64,000 bases of DNA from Brachyspira innocens ATCC 29796 (lineage in GTDB: Bacteria > Spirochaetota > Brachyspiria > Brachyspirales > Brachyspiraceae). Position 1 is the stretch's first letter, and each line of letters starts with the position of its first letter. The stretch lies in contig NZ_ARQI01000123.1 of NCBI RefSeq assembly GCF_000384655.1, positions 1-64,000 of the forward strand. The letters run 5' to 3'. Shown here piece after piece: positions 9,135 to 17,002 of this stretch. The notes under the pieces are model-generated. The model was not told the origin of the DNA. It searched no databases and was given only the letters and a program-made list of their open reading frames with translations. The position numbers and the translations under genes are program-made.

Positions 9135-10265
9135 TTACAAGTACTTTACAATGTATTTTATTATATTTTCACTGTATGATGATACTGTGAAATTATGTAT
9201 TGATGGCTTTGATAATTCTAAAAATTTTTCTTTTATGCCTTTATCTTTATATGAAAGTAACATGGCATTATAAATTTCTTCTATATTTTCCATATTACAG
9301 CTTATAGAATAGTCCTTAACAGCCTCATAAACTCCAGATTTATTTGATATTATCGATATGCAGGAACAGTATAATGCCTCTATAACTGTAAGTCCGAATG
9401 GTTCATTTATAGCTGGCATTACTAGAGCGTAGCTTTTGTTTAATAATTCTTTTTTTTCTTCCTCTGATACGAAACCTTTAAATATTATATTTTCTTCTAA
9501 ATTAATTTTTTTTACAAAGTTTTTTAAATATTTTTCATACCTTCCTTTTCCAGCTATAATAAATTTCAAATTTTTATCTTCAATATTTTCTAATAATATT
9601 TTAAAAGCTGATAATGCATTTTCTATATTTTTTGGCTTTTCTATTCTCCCTATATATAAAAAATGTTCGCTTTTTTTTATCTCCATAAAATCAATATTTG
9701 ATGTAATGCATGGGTATATAACTTCAGCCTCTCTATTATAAACTCTTTTAATACCTTCTTTAGTTCTGATACTGTTTGATATTATATAATCTATTTTGCT
9801 TACTCCAAGTCTGTCTAAATGCATAGTGTATCTTGCTATTATATCCAAAGTTTTTTGAAGTCTTTTATAGCTTTCATCATCATATCCGTAAAGCCTTACA
9901 CTTGGTTCATGGCAGTACCAAAAACTTTTAGGTAATTTTATATTATTTTTTTTAGCATAATCATATGCAAGTCCGAAAAATATTGTAGCTGGGAAATTAT
10001 GTATTAAAACTGCATCATAGTTTTTTAATTCATTAGCTAAAAATTTGGATGTTTTATTAAATACAAAAGGGTTTAATGTAATATCTGTTTTTATTTGCTT
10101 TATATAATCTGGTGCATTATCTCTTAATCTGTAAGTATAAATTACTGTTTCTATACCTATGCTATGCCAATACTCGACACTTGATAATATTACATTTTCA
10201 GCTCCGCCATTATATCCGAATGTAGGGTGGAGTATAGCTATTTTTTTTATATTGTAATTATTCAT
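9135..10265 (-). CDS. Glycosyltransferase family 4 (GT-B) protein
   Basis: A 376-residue GT-B glycosyltransferase. The N-terminal domain begins with HPTFGYNGGAENVI, the acceptor-side glycine-rich loop. The C-terminal Glycos_transf_1 domain shows FLYIGRIEKPKNIENAL, KFIIAGKGRYEKYLKNF and the nucleotide-sugar E-x7-E motif NEPFGLTVIEAL. No membrane segment is evident, so it should act at the cytoplasmic membrane face. Donor and acceptor are unknown; lipopolysaccharide, glycolipid or capsule synthesis are all possible. The gene lies upstream of the acyl-CoA ligase gene on the same strand and divergently from the lipoprotein hydrolase gene. Confidence 0.88.
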   Translation of the reverse strand: MNNYNIKKIAILHPTFGYNGGAENVILSSVEYWHSIGIETVIYTYRLRDNAPDYIKQIKTDITLNPFVFNKTSKFLANELKNYDAVLIHNFPATIFFGLAYDYAKKNNIKLPKSFWYCHEPSVRLYGYDDESYKRLQKTLDIIARYTMHLDRLGVSKIDYIISNSIRTKEGIKRVYNREAEVIYPCITSNIDFMEIKKSEHFLYIGRIEKPKNIENALSAFKILLENIEDKNLKFIIAGKGRYEKYLKNFVKKINLEENIIFKGFVSEEEKKELLNKSYALVMPAINEPFGLTVIEALYCSCISIISNKSGVYEAVKDYSISCNMENIEEIYNAMLLSYKDKGIKEKFLELSKPSIHNFTVSSYSENIIKYIVKYL

Positions 10266-10383
10266 ATATCAATAATAATTTATTTTTTATAATCTTACAA
10301 GCAGAATTTATTGTTGATTTTTTTATTATTAATTATATTATATCTTTATATACACGTATTGTCTTACATATTAAGGAGTAAAA

Positions 10384-11340
10384 ATGAAAAATATATTTAT
10401 TTTAATGATTATTGTTTTTTCTATTATTATTTCATGCAATAATGCTAATTCAAACAAGGAAAATGATATGAATAATTTTACAATGTCAACAAATGAAGAT
10501 GGAAGCATAATATTTGAACAAAAAAATATTACATATAATATTGATTATAATCCTGATGTTGTTTATGCAAGTAAAGATAATATAGATTTAACTCTTCAGA
10601 TATTTGTTCCAAGACTTCTTAAAGTTGATACTAATGCAAGATATCCGCTAATAATCGAAATAAAAGGTTCAGCATGGAAAAAACAGAATGTATATAGAAA
10701 TGTAGCAGCAATGGCAGATTTTGCTAGAAGAGGCTATGTTGCAGCAATAGTAGAGTACAGACCAAGCGACATTGCCGTTTTTCCAGCACAGATTGAAGAC
10801 ACTAGAGATGCTATTAACTTTATGATAAATAATGCTGATAAGTATAATGTAGATACTAATAATATATTCGTTTGGGGTGATTCTTCAGGAGCACATACCG
10901 CATTATTTACAGCAATACCTTTAAATGAAAATGACAATACAATAACAAGTATTAATGCAATAATAGCTTATTATCCTCCTACCGATTTGCTTGAAATGAG
11001 AAATGATCCTTTAGGCTCAACTACTGGAGATGCCGATAGTCCAGAAGGTATTTTAATTGGCAGAAAAAATGTTTATGACTTTCCAGAAGAGGCTAAAAGA
11101 ATAAGCCCTTATTATGAGATTTCAAAAGTTACTAATATGCCCCCTATATTTTTGGCACATGGAACTGCTGATAGTGTTGTTCCTTTTAGTCAAAGTAAAA
11201 TTTTAGCTGACAAATTAAAAAAAGAAAACAGAGTATATGAGTTTTATGCACTTAAAGATGCTGACCATGGAGATTGGCAGTTTTGGACTAAAGACATGTT
11301 TGATTTAGTTGAGAAGTTTATAAACAAATACAAAAAATAA
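10384..11340 (+). CDS. Alpha/beta-hydrolase lipoprotein (esterase/BD-FAE-like)
   Basis: A secreted, lipid-anchored serine hydrolase of 318 residues. A hydrophobic signal ends in IIISC with lipidation Cys C18. The catalytic domain is an alpha/beta hydrolase: nucleophile elbow GDSSG (165-169, Ser167), probable acid Asp263 in HGTADSVVP, and His295 in DADHGDW. The usual HGG oxyanion motif reads KGSAW (94-98), as in some acetyl-esterase and feruloyl-esterase-like (BD-FAE) relatives. It probably removes acetyl or similar ester groups from glycans or other substrates outside the inner membrane. An AAGGAG ribosome-binding site precedes ATG 10384. It is monocistronic and is followed by MITE-like copy 2. 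Confidence 0.85.
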   Translation: MKNIFILMIIVFSIIISCNNANSNKENDMNNFTMSTNEDGSIIFEQKNITYNIDYNPDVVYASKDNIDLTLQIFVPRLLKVDTNARYPLIIEIKGSAWKKQNVYRNVAAMADFARRGYVAAIVEYRPSDIAVFPAQIEDTRDAINFMINNADKYNVDTNNIFVWGDSSGAHTALFTAIPLNENDNTITSINAIIAYYPPTDLLEMRNDPLGSTTGDADSPEGILIGRKNVYDFPEEAKRISPYYEISKVTNMPPIFLAHGTADSVVPFSQSKILADKLKKENRVYEFYALKDADHGDWQFWTKDMFDLVEKFINKYKK

Positions 11341-11370
11341 TTTTTTAGTAAATTTTTTAAAAAATATTAT

Positions 11371-11628
11371 ACTTGTTTCAAAACTATTTTTATTTATAGT
11401 TGCGGGGACTAGCCCTACGAAGCACACAGTCGTGCCGCACCCCCCACTTCTTTTGGACGCTGTCCGCCCGTGGTGTGGCACAAAGAAGCAGGCACAGCCC
11501 GCAGTCGCGAAAGACTGCATATTTATATACTAAAATAACAATTTGTGATACATGTAAAACGTAATATTTATAATTTTAAAAATTATATAATTTCATAGAT
11601 AATCTTGTCAAGTAGTTTTGAAACAAGT
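11371..11628. repeat. MITE-like inverted-repeat element, copy 2 (258 bp)
   Basis: Perfect 16-bp terminal inverted repeats ACTTGTTTCAAAACTA (11371-11386) and TAGTTTTGAAACAAGT (11613-11628). The interior aligns along its length with copy 1 at 2758-2959 but carries two extra GC-rich segments: about 20 bp after the first ACTAGCCC block and about 18 bp after AAAGAAGC. TA dinucleotides lie one base outside both ends (11368-11369 and 11630-11631). It fills the gap between the hydrolase gene and the HAD phosphatase gene. The GC-rich core in AT-rich surroundings and the internal hairpins suggest a mobile, structured origin. No credible ORF is present. Confidence 0.8.
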
Positions 11629-11638
11629 CTATTATAAC

Positions 11639-12250
11639 TTAAATCTTCGCCCACTTTTCTACTTTTATAACCCAAGCATTAGTTTGATTGGCAGCCTCAA
11701 GTCCTACTTCGCTGTCTTCAAATATAATGCTTTCTTTTTCTTTTACATTAAAATGATTTATACATTTAAAAAATATTTCTGGGTGAGGCTTTTTATTTTT
11801 TATGTCGTTTCCTGTTAATATTAAATCAAATAATTTTTCAAGATTGAATTCTTTTAATATGGCATAAACTCCTTTTGGAGAGGAAGTTGTTGCTAAAGCT
11901 GTATATTTAGATTTTTTTTTACTTTCAATTAATATTTCCAACATCAGAGGGTGGATATTAACCATATTCAAATTTTGTAAATATATATTTTCTTTTCTAT
12001 TATGTATTTTTTTTATAAGTTCATTATTTTTATTTTCATCATCTGTAAGTTTATTATTTAATTTTAAAATATTATTTGTGAATGTTTTATAATGTAGACC
12101 GAAACATTTATTGTAATAATAATCTTTGTCTAATTCTATGCCGTATTCTTTAAAAGCGTTGCTGTATGAATAGTAATGTAAATTAGCACTGTCTATTAAA
12201 GTACCGTCCATATCGAATATTAATAATTTTATATTATCAAAACTTATCAT
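11639..12250 (-). CDS. HAD-superfamily phosphatase (beta-phosphoglucomutase-like)
   Basis: A 203-residue cytosolic HAD hydrolase of subfamily I with a helical cap. Motif I is FDMDGTLID (12-20, with Asp13 nucleophile and Asp15 acid/base), motif II is ATTSSP, motif III Lys is in NDIKNKKPHPEIF, and motif IV is IIFEDSEVGLEAA. The KPHPEIF/EDS combination is typical of sugar-phosphate phosphatases and beta-phosphoglucomutases. The substrate is not determinable. The stop codon is 10 bp from the end of MITE-like copy 2, so the repeat may supply or alter its 3' end. It is transcribed away from the RavA-like operon. Confidence 0.88.
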   Translation of the reverse strand: MISFDNIKLLIFDMDGTLIDSANLHYYSYSNAFKEYGIELDKDYYYNKCFGLHYKTFTNNILKLNNKLTDDENKNNELIKKIHNRKENIYLQNLNMVNIHPLMLEILIESKKKSKYTALATTSSPKGVYAILKEFNLEKLFDLILTGNDIKNKKPHPEIFFKCINHFNVKEKESIIFEDSEVGLEAANQTNAWVIKVEKWAKI

Positions 12251-12391
12251 TTTTTATTCCTAATTTATACTATTTAAATTAATTATAACATATAAACTTA
12301 TAAAATAAAGAATTCCAATTTATAATAAAAATGATATATACTGGAACGATTTCATTTTGTCAACTGATATACATTATATAGAATTATCAAC

Positions 12392-12590
12392 TTTTTTGCC
12401 GCACACGCTCTGCGGGCTTCGCCAAAGTTTTTGCCAAAGGCACGCTTCGCGAAAAACGCAATTGCTAGGACTCTATATTTTATATATACGTATTAAATGT
12501 AGTGTATATCAATAATTTAGGACAAAAATTCAGTTCTTTTGGTTCTTTTATACCAATAAAAGAACTGGGGTGCGGGGCAAAGCCCTGCAA
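12392..12590. repeat. GC-rich, hairpin-bearing intergenic island related to the MITE core
   Basis: Within the 448-bp gap 12251-12698, two GC-rich blocks stand out: about 12397-12475 (CGCTCTGCGGGCTTCGCC, then GCACGCTTCGCG) and 12536-12590. The second block contains the hairpin GTTCTTTTA/TAAAAGAAC and ends in GCGGGGCAAAGCCCTGC, another stem. Read on the minus strand it gives GCCCCGCACCCCAGTTCTTTT, which resembles CCGCACCCCCACTTCTTTT in the core of the two MITE-like copies. TTTTGTC...GATATACAT before the block and ATGTAGTGTATATC...GGACAAAA after it are rough inverted repeats. I read it as a dispersed repeat of the same general kind. No ORF. Confidence 0.55.
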
Positions 12591-12615
12591 ATATTTTAAA
12601 TTAAAAAAATTAATT

Positions 12616-12644
12616 TTGACAAAATAAAATTGTTTAGGTATAAT
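12616..12644 (+). promoter_or_regulatory. Consensus sigma70 promoter for the ravA-viaA operon
   Basis: TTGACA (12616-12621) and TATAAT (12639-12644) are both perfect consensus with a 17-bp spacer. A start near 12651 leaves a leader of about 48 nt with AAGAGAG before ATG 12699. Confidence 0.85.
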
Positions 12645-12698
12645 AAGTTTTATACGTTTACTGTAAAAAGTATTGAGTATTAAGAGAGAAATACATAT

Positions 12699-14285
12699 AT
12701 GAAAAATACTAAATTAAGAATTGAAAAAATTATTAGTCTGCTTTCAGATGGACTTTATGAAAGAGAAGAAATAGTTGCATTAACGTTTTTAAGTGCCGTA
12801 GCAGGAAAGCCAGTATTTTTATACGGTCCTCCGGGTACAGCTAAAAGTTTTATTGCAAAGAGAGTATCATCAGCTTTTAGAGAATCAAAATACTTCGGAT
12901 ATTTAATGCAAAGATTCAGTACACCAGAGGATATATTCGGACCTATTAGTTTGGAAGAGTTAAAAAATGACAGATATATTAGAAAGATAGAAGGATATCT
13001 TCCAGACTGTGATTTTGCATTCTTAGATGAAATTTGGAAAAGTACTCCTGCAATACTTAATACGCTTTTAACCATAATAAATGAAAGAGTTTTTAAAAAC
13101 GGATATAAAGAAATCAAAGTTCCATTAAAAGCATTGATTTCTGCAAGCAATGAAACACCGCCAGAAGGTCAGGGGCTTGAAGCATTGTATGACAGATTTA
13201 TCATGCGTTTGATGGTAAGACCTATGAAAAATAAGGATAATTTTGAAAAGATACTTCAAAATACTGAAATTAATTCATATATACAAATTGATGAAGAGAT
13301 TAAAATATCATCAGAAGAATGGATAAAAATAAGAGAAGAAGTTAATAATATAAAACTTTCAAAAATAGTTATTGATATAATTCACAGAATTAAACTCTCT
13401 ATAGAAAAGTTTAATGAAGATAACAGAGATATTGCTATATATGTATCAGACAGAAGATGGCAGCATATATCATACTTGTTAAAAACAGCAGCGTACTTAA
13501 ATGATAAAGATGAGGCAGATATTTACGAGGCTTTTTTAATAGAGAATTGTTTATGGAGTTTGGAGGAACATATTGAAGTTGTAGGTACTATAGTTGAAAA
13601 TGCAGTAAGAGAGTCATATAGTTTTAATAATGAACATATTAATGAATGGAGAGAGAGTTTTAAGAGTGTTCAGGAAAATATAGATAATGAGTTTTATGAA
13701 TTAGAAAAAACTTATGATACAGAAAATATTGATGATAAACCGCATATTGCGAAAACATTAAATATAAATATAGATGAATACGGAAATAAAGGCGAGACTA
13801 TAATATATATACCAATAAAACAGCTAGGTAAAAAAGGTTATTTTTATCCTTTGGATTTATCAAGAAATCAGACAAAAAAATTCAGATGCAGTTTTAATGG
13901 TACTGATAAATGCACTGTAGAAATAAATTCTGCTACTTCTGTTAATGGTTTTGTATCAAATAAATTATCAAAAAATTATGAGTTTTTAGAAGAGTTTGAA
14001 CCAGACTTTTATATGAAAAAAATCGGATATAAAAAACAGGAAAAAGAAAAAAAATCTTCATATATAAAACTTCTTAATTCATTAATATCAAGTATTGAAA
14101 ATATAATTATAAACTTAAAAAATGATTATAATGCAAATAAAAAAAATACTAAAAGTATATTTATTTCAGAGGAAAAATTTAATATTTTTGATGATATATT
14201 TAATTCTTATATAGATAATCTTGAAAGCGAAAAATTAGACGCTCAAAGAGTAAAAAGCGAAATAGAAAATCATGAAACAATTTAA
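12699..14285 (+). CDS. ravA: MoxR-family AAA+ ATPase, RavA-like
   Basis: An AAA+ ATPase of 528 residues that should form a ring and act with the VWA partner encoded next. Walker A is GPPGTAKS (43-50), Walker B is FAFLDEIWKS near 105-114, and a sensor I region follows with KALISASNE. The IYVSDRRWQH segment near 250 matches the sensor II/arginine region of RavA. A beta-rich patch near 365-420 may correspond to the RavA LARA insertion. The C-terminal 90 residues are charged and helical. RavA of E. coli works with ViaA and affects respiratory complexes and aminoglycoside uptake; that role is not established here. It overlaps viaA by 14 bp, so translation is probably coupled. Confidence 0.88.
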   Translation: MKNTKLRIEKIISLLSDGLYEREEIVALTFLSAVAGKPVFLYGPPGTAKSFIAKRVSSAFRESKYFGYLMQRFSTPEDIFGPISLEELKNDRYIRKIEGYLPDCDFAFLDEIWKSTPAILNTLLTIINERVFKNGYKEIKVPLKALISASNETPPEGQGLEALYDRFIMRLMVRPMKNKDNFEKILQNTEINSYIQIDEEIKISSEEWIKIREEVNNIKLSKIVIDIIHRIKLSIEKFNEDNRDIAIYVSDRRWQHISYLLKTAAYLNDKDEADIYEAFLIENCLWSLEEHIEVVGTIVENAVRESYSFNNEHINEWRESFKSVQENIDNEFYELEKTYDTENIDDKPHIAKTLNINIDEYGNKGETIIYIPIKQLGKKGYFYPLDLSRNQTKKFRCSFNGTDKCTVEINSATSVNGFVSNKLSKNYEFLEEFEPDFYMKKIGYKKQEKEKKSSYIKLLNSLISSIENIIINLKNDYNANKKNTKSIFISEEKFNIFDDIFNSYIDNLESEKLDAQRVKSEIENHETI

Positions 14286-15708
14286 TAATGATTCATATAG
14301 AAACGAAATAAAAAAAACTGAAAGTATGGCAAGAGGAGTTTTTTACGGCTCTTTTGAAAACATAAATGAAAAAAGACTTGAGGAAGAGCTTGAAGTAAAA
14401 ATAACAAAATGGAAAAAAGATTTAAATACTTTTACCAACGAAAATAATCCTTATGATGAAAATAAAACAGAATTAGAAATATCATTAAAAAAATTAAAAG
14501 TCTTAAAAAATAAAAATATAAAAACTACAAAAGAAGATATTATAAATGATTTAAATAGTTTTAGTATTTTATCAGATGATAGCAGTGTAGAGTTTTGGAA
14601 AGATAAGCTGCATAATTCTGAGAGTTTAAATATTAATTTAAACATAATAAAAAATAATATTTTATCTTCATGGCAGAAAACTTATAATAAAAAAAATAAT
14701 GAATGGCTTGTTCATACAGTTAAAGAAAAAAGGGATAAATTTATTTCAGATATAGAATCTTGGATTAGTTTGATTAAAAAATTAAGATACATGTCAAATA
14801 TATTAAGAATAAAAATAGGAGTATTATGGGATTTTAGGGTAGGGGAGCTTGAAGAAAATGATATATCTTTATTAGAGAGATGGGTTGAGTTTATAAATAA
14901 ATATAAAAAAGAAATAGAAACTATATGCGACAGTATTGGAAAAAGAGTTGATATTGAAAAGGCTTTAAAAAATATAGAGTTTAAAAATACTTATAGTTAT
15001 ACAAATAAAAAGATAAGCTCTAAAGAGGAGATAGTTGGTATATATTTTGCTAAAGATATAGAAAATGTGGTTCCAGAAGAGCTTTCACTTTTGTGTAGCG
15101 AAGATAGCGAAAAATTATTTAAGCTTAAATATATAGAAAATAGGCTTATGTGTTTTGATAAGAGTGCTTATGTATTTAATGAACATGATTTTGACATTGT
15201 TAAAGCTGGATATAAAGAAGGCAAAGGGGATATGATTATATGTATAGACACAAGCGGATCTATGAAAGGAACTAGTGAGTATATTGCAAAAGCTATAATG
15301 TTTAAAATGGTAATGCAGGCTCTATCTGAGAATAGGAATGCTTATCTTATAAACTTCAGCACTGAAATATATACTTGCAGATTTACTAAAAATAATGGTA
15401 TTGAAGATTTAATAAAGTTTTTAAAATTAAGCTATCATGGAGGCTCTGATATATATAAAGCACTTTATGAGGCAAACAGAGTAATGAACACATCTTCTTT
15501 CAAGAATGCTGATGTATTAGTATTATCTGATTTTATTATGGAAGATATGCCAGACAATTTAGTGAAAATATGTTCAAAGCAAAGAAATAACGGAAACAAA
15601 TTTTTTGCTGTATCTATTGGTAAGTTTCCGTTTGGTTACTCTTATAAAAAAGTATTTAATAAACATTGGATATTTGATATTGACAGCGGCATAAAAGAGA
15701 TTTATTAA
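14272..15708 (+). CDS. viaA: VWA-domain protein, ViaA-like partner of the AAA+ ATPase
   Basis: A 478-residue protein with a helical N-terminal half of about 300 residues and a C-terminal von Willebrand A domain. The metal-ion-dependent adhesion site is visible: DTSGSM from residue 326, the later Thr/Gly region YHGGSDIYKALYEA, and LSDFIMEDMP. MoxR ATPases are usually paired with such VWA proteins and load or remodel targets through the metal site. The gene begins within the last codons of ravA. It ends 17 bp from the stop of the convergent murI. There is no signal peptide or membrane segment, so the pair is probably cytosolic or peripherally membrane-bound. Confidence 0.87.
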   Translation: MKQFNNDSYRNEIKKTESMARGVFYGSFENINEKRLEEELEVKITKWKKDLNTFTNENNPYDENKTELEISLKKLKVLKNKNIKTTKEDIINDLNSFSILSDDSSVEFWKDKLHNSESLNINLNIIKNNILSSWQKTYNKKNNEWLVHTVKEKRDKFISDIESWISLIKKLRYMSNILRIKIGVLWDFRVGELEENDISLLERWVEFINKYKKEIETICDSIGKRVDIEKALKNIEFKNTYSYTNKKISSKEEIVGIYFAKDIENVVPEELSLLCSEDSEKLFKLKYIENRLMCFDKSAYVFNEHDFDIVKAGYKEGKGDMIICIDTSGSMKGTSEYIAKAIMFKMVMQALSENRNAYLINFSTEIYTCRFTKNNGIEDLIKFLKLSYHGGSDIYKALYEANRVMNTSSFKNADVLVLSDFIMEDMPDNLVKICSKQRNNGNKFFAVSIGKFPFGYSYKKVFNKHWIFDIDSGIKEIY

Positions 15709-15725
15709 TTTATCATTTTATATAC

Positions 15726-16553
15726 TTATAATTTTATTTGTTCTAATTTGTATTTTCTATCTTTAGGCATAAATATATTTATAATCTTTTCTTCTTTCTC
15801 TACTGATGCTGTTGTATATATTATTATATCATCACTTTTATCTGTATTTATTAAATTATTTTTTTTCAAATATTCTTTTACAGATATAGAAGTATGATAA
15901 GCTGGGTCTATAATATTTTGTATAGAGTTATTTACATTATTTTCCAAAGTTTTTTTTATATCATCAATTATATGAGGATAATGAGTGCATGCAAGTATTA
16001 AAGTATCTGATTTTTCATCTATATTTTTTAAATAATTTTTTAAAACTTCAAATCTATTATCATAGCTGTACCAATCATTTTCTATCATAGGGCATAGATC
16101 TTTGCATGCTATTTGAGTAATTTTGCTTTCTTTATTTTGCTTCTTTATTTTGTTTTTATACACACCAGAATGAACTGTAAACTCTGTAGCCATTACAGAT
16201 ATATTATTATTTTTTGTTTTATTTAAAGCATCAGCTACCCCATTTGATATTACTTCTATAATAGGAATGTCATATTTTTGTTTTAATATATCATATGCAC
16301 ATGCTGATATAGTATTGCAAGCTATTATAATTATCTTGCATTTTTTACTTATTAAGAATTCTACCATTTTTGATGTAAGATTAATAATTTCTTCTTCTGA
16401 CTTATCCCCGTATGGTATATTAACATTATCACCCAAATATATATAGTTTTCATTAGGCAGTATTTGCAATAATTGTTTTAATACAGTTAATCCTCCGAAA
16501 CCAGAATCAAAAACAGCTATAGGCATACTTGAGATAGATGAATTAATGTTCAT
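15726..16553 (-). CDS. murI: Glutamate racemase
   Basis: MurI interconverts L- and D-glutamate to supply the D-Glu of peptidoglycan. The 275-residue protein has the diagnostic FDSGFGGLTVLKQL (15-28), GDNVNIPYGDKS (41-52), the first catalytic Cys in IIACNTISACAYD (C79), and the second in LACTHYPHI. Both cysteines needed for the two-base mechanism are present. It is a single gene converging on viaA and diverging from the oad operon. Confidence 0.96.
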   Translation of the reverse strand: MNINSSISSMPIAVFDSGFGGLTVLKQLLQILPNENYIYLGDNVNIPYGDKSEEEIINLTSKMVEFLISKKCKIIIIACNTISACAYDILKQKYDIPIIEVISNGVADALNKTKNNNISVMATEFTVHSGVYKNKIKKQNKESKITQIACKDLCPMIENDWYSYDNRFEVLKNYLKNIDEKSDTLILACTHYPHIIDDIKKTLENNVNNSIQNIIDPAYHTSISVKEYLKKNNLINTDKSDDIIIYTTASVEKEEKIINIFMPKDRKYKLEQIKL

Positions 16554-16660
16554 AATTTTACCCTATTAAGTTAACTAAATAAATATCAGTTATTATATAA
16601 AGTATTTCTATAAAGTCAATGATATTGTGAAATAAAAGCTATATTTTGTAATAAATACAC

Positions 16661-16689
16661 TTGTATATAAGTAGAAGATAGTGTATAAT
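16661..16689 (+). promoter_or_regulatory. Sigma70-type promoter of the oad operon
   Basis: TTGTAT (16661-16666) and TATAAT (16684-16689) with a 17-bp spacer. The predicted start near 16696 leaves a short leader of about 30 nt before oadG. Confidence 0.7.
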
Positions 16690-16726
16690 GCAGTATTAAA
16701 AATTTACAGTAATAGGAGTATTTTTG

Positions 16727-16975
16727 ATGAACAGTAGTATCATGGAAGCTCTACAAATAATGGTCATAGGTATGGGCGTTGTTGTATTGTTTTTAATCAT
16801 ATTAGTTTTCGTTATGAAATTTGTTAGTGCTGTTGTAGCTCAGGTAGATAAGTTAATGCCTCCTCCTCAAGAGGCCTCTTCATCTTCTCCAGCACCAGTT
16901 CAAACAGTAAATAATGATAAAATGGTTGCTATAGCTATAGCTTTGGCACATGTTCATAGCAATAAATCTAAGTAA
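16727..16975 (+). CDS. oadG: Oxaloacetate decarboxylase gamma chain (Na+ pump)
   Basis: A small membrane subunit of 82 residues that assembles the sodium-pumping oxaloacetate decarboxylase. One hydrophobic helix near residues 6-34 is followed by a Pro/Ser-rich linker (PPPQEASSSSPAPVQ) and a C-terminal helix, the usual OadG layout. ATG 16727 is chosen because GGAG at 16714-16717 is properly spaced; an in-frame TTG at 16724 is also possible. It is the first gene of oadG-oadA-oadB, with 27 bp before oadA. Confidence 0.88.
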   Translation: MNSSIMEALQIMVIGMGVVVLFLIILVFVMKFVSAVVAQVDKLMPPPQEASSSSPAPVQTVNNDKMVAIAIALAHVHSNKSK

Positions 16976-17002
16976 TAGTGAGTTTTTTAAGGAGATATAA
17001 GA

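Noticed and set aside
11305-11520. Minus-strand ORF with a Cys-rich start in MITE-like copy 2
   Set aside because: The frame only exists because of the GC-rich core; the other copy does not keep it, and no family is recognisable.
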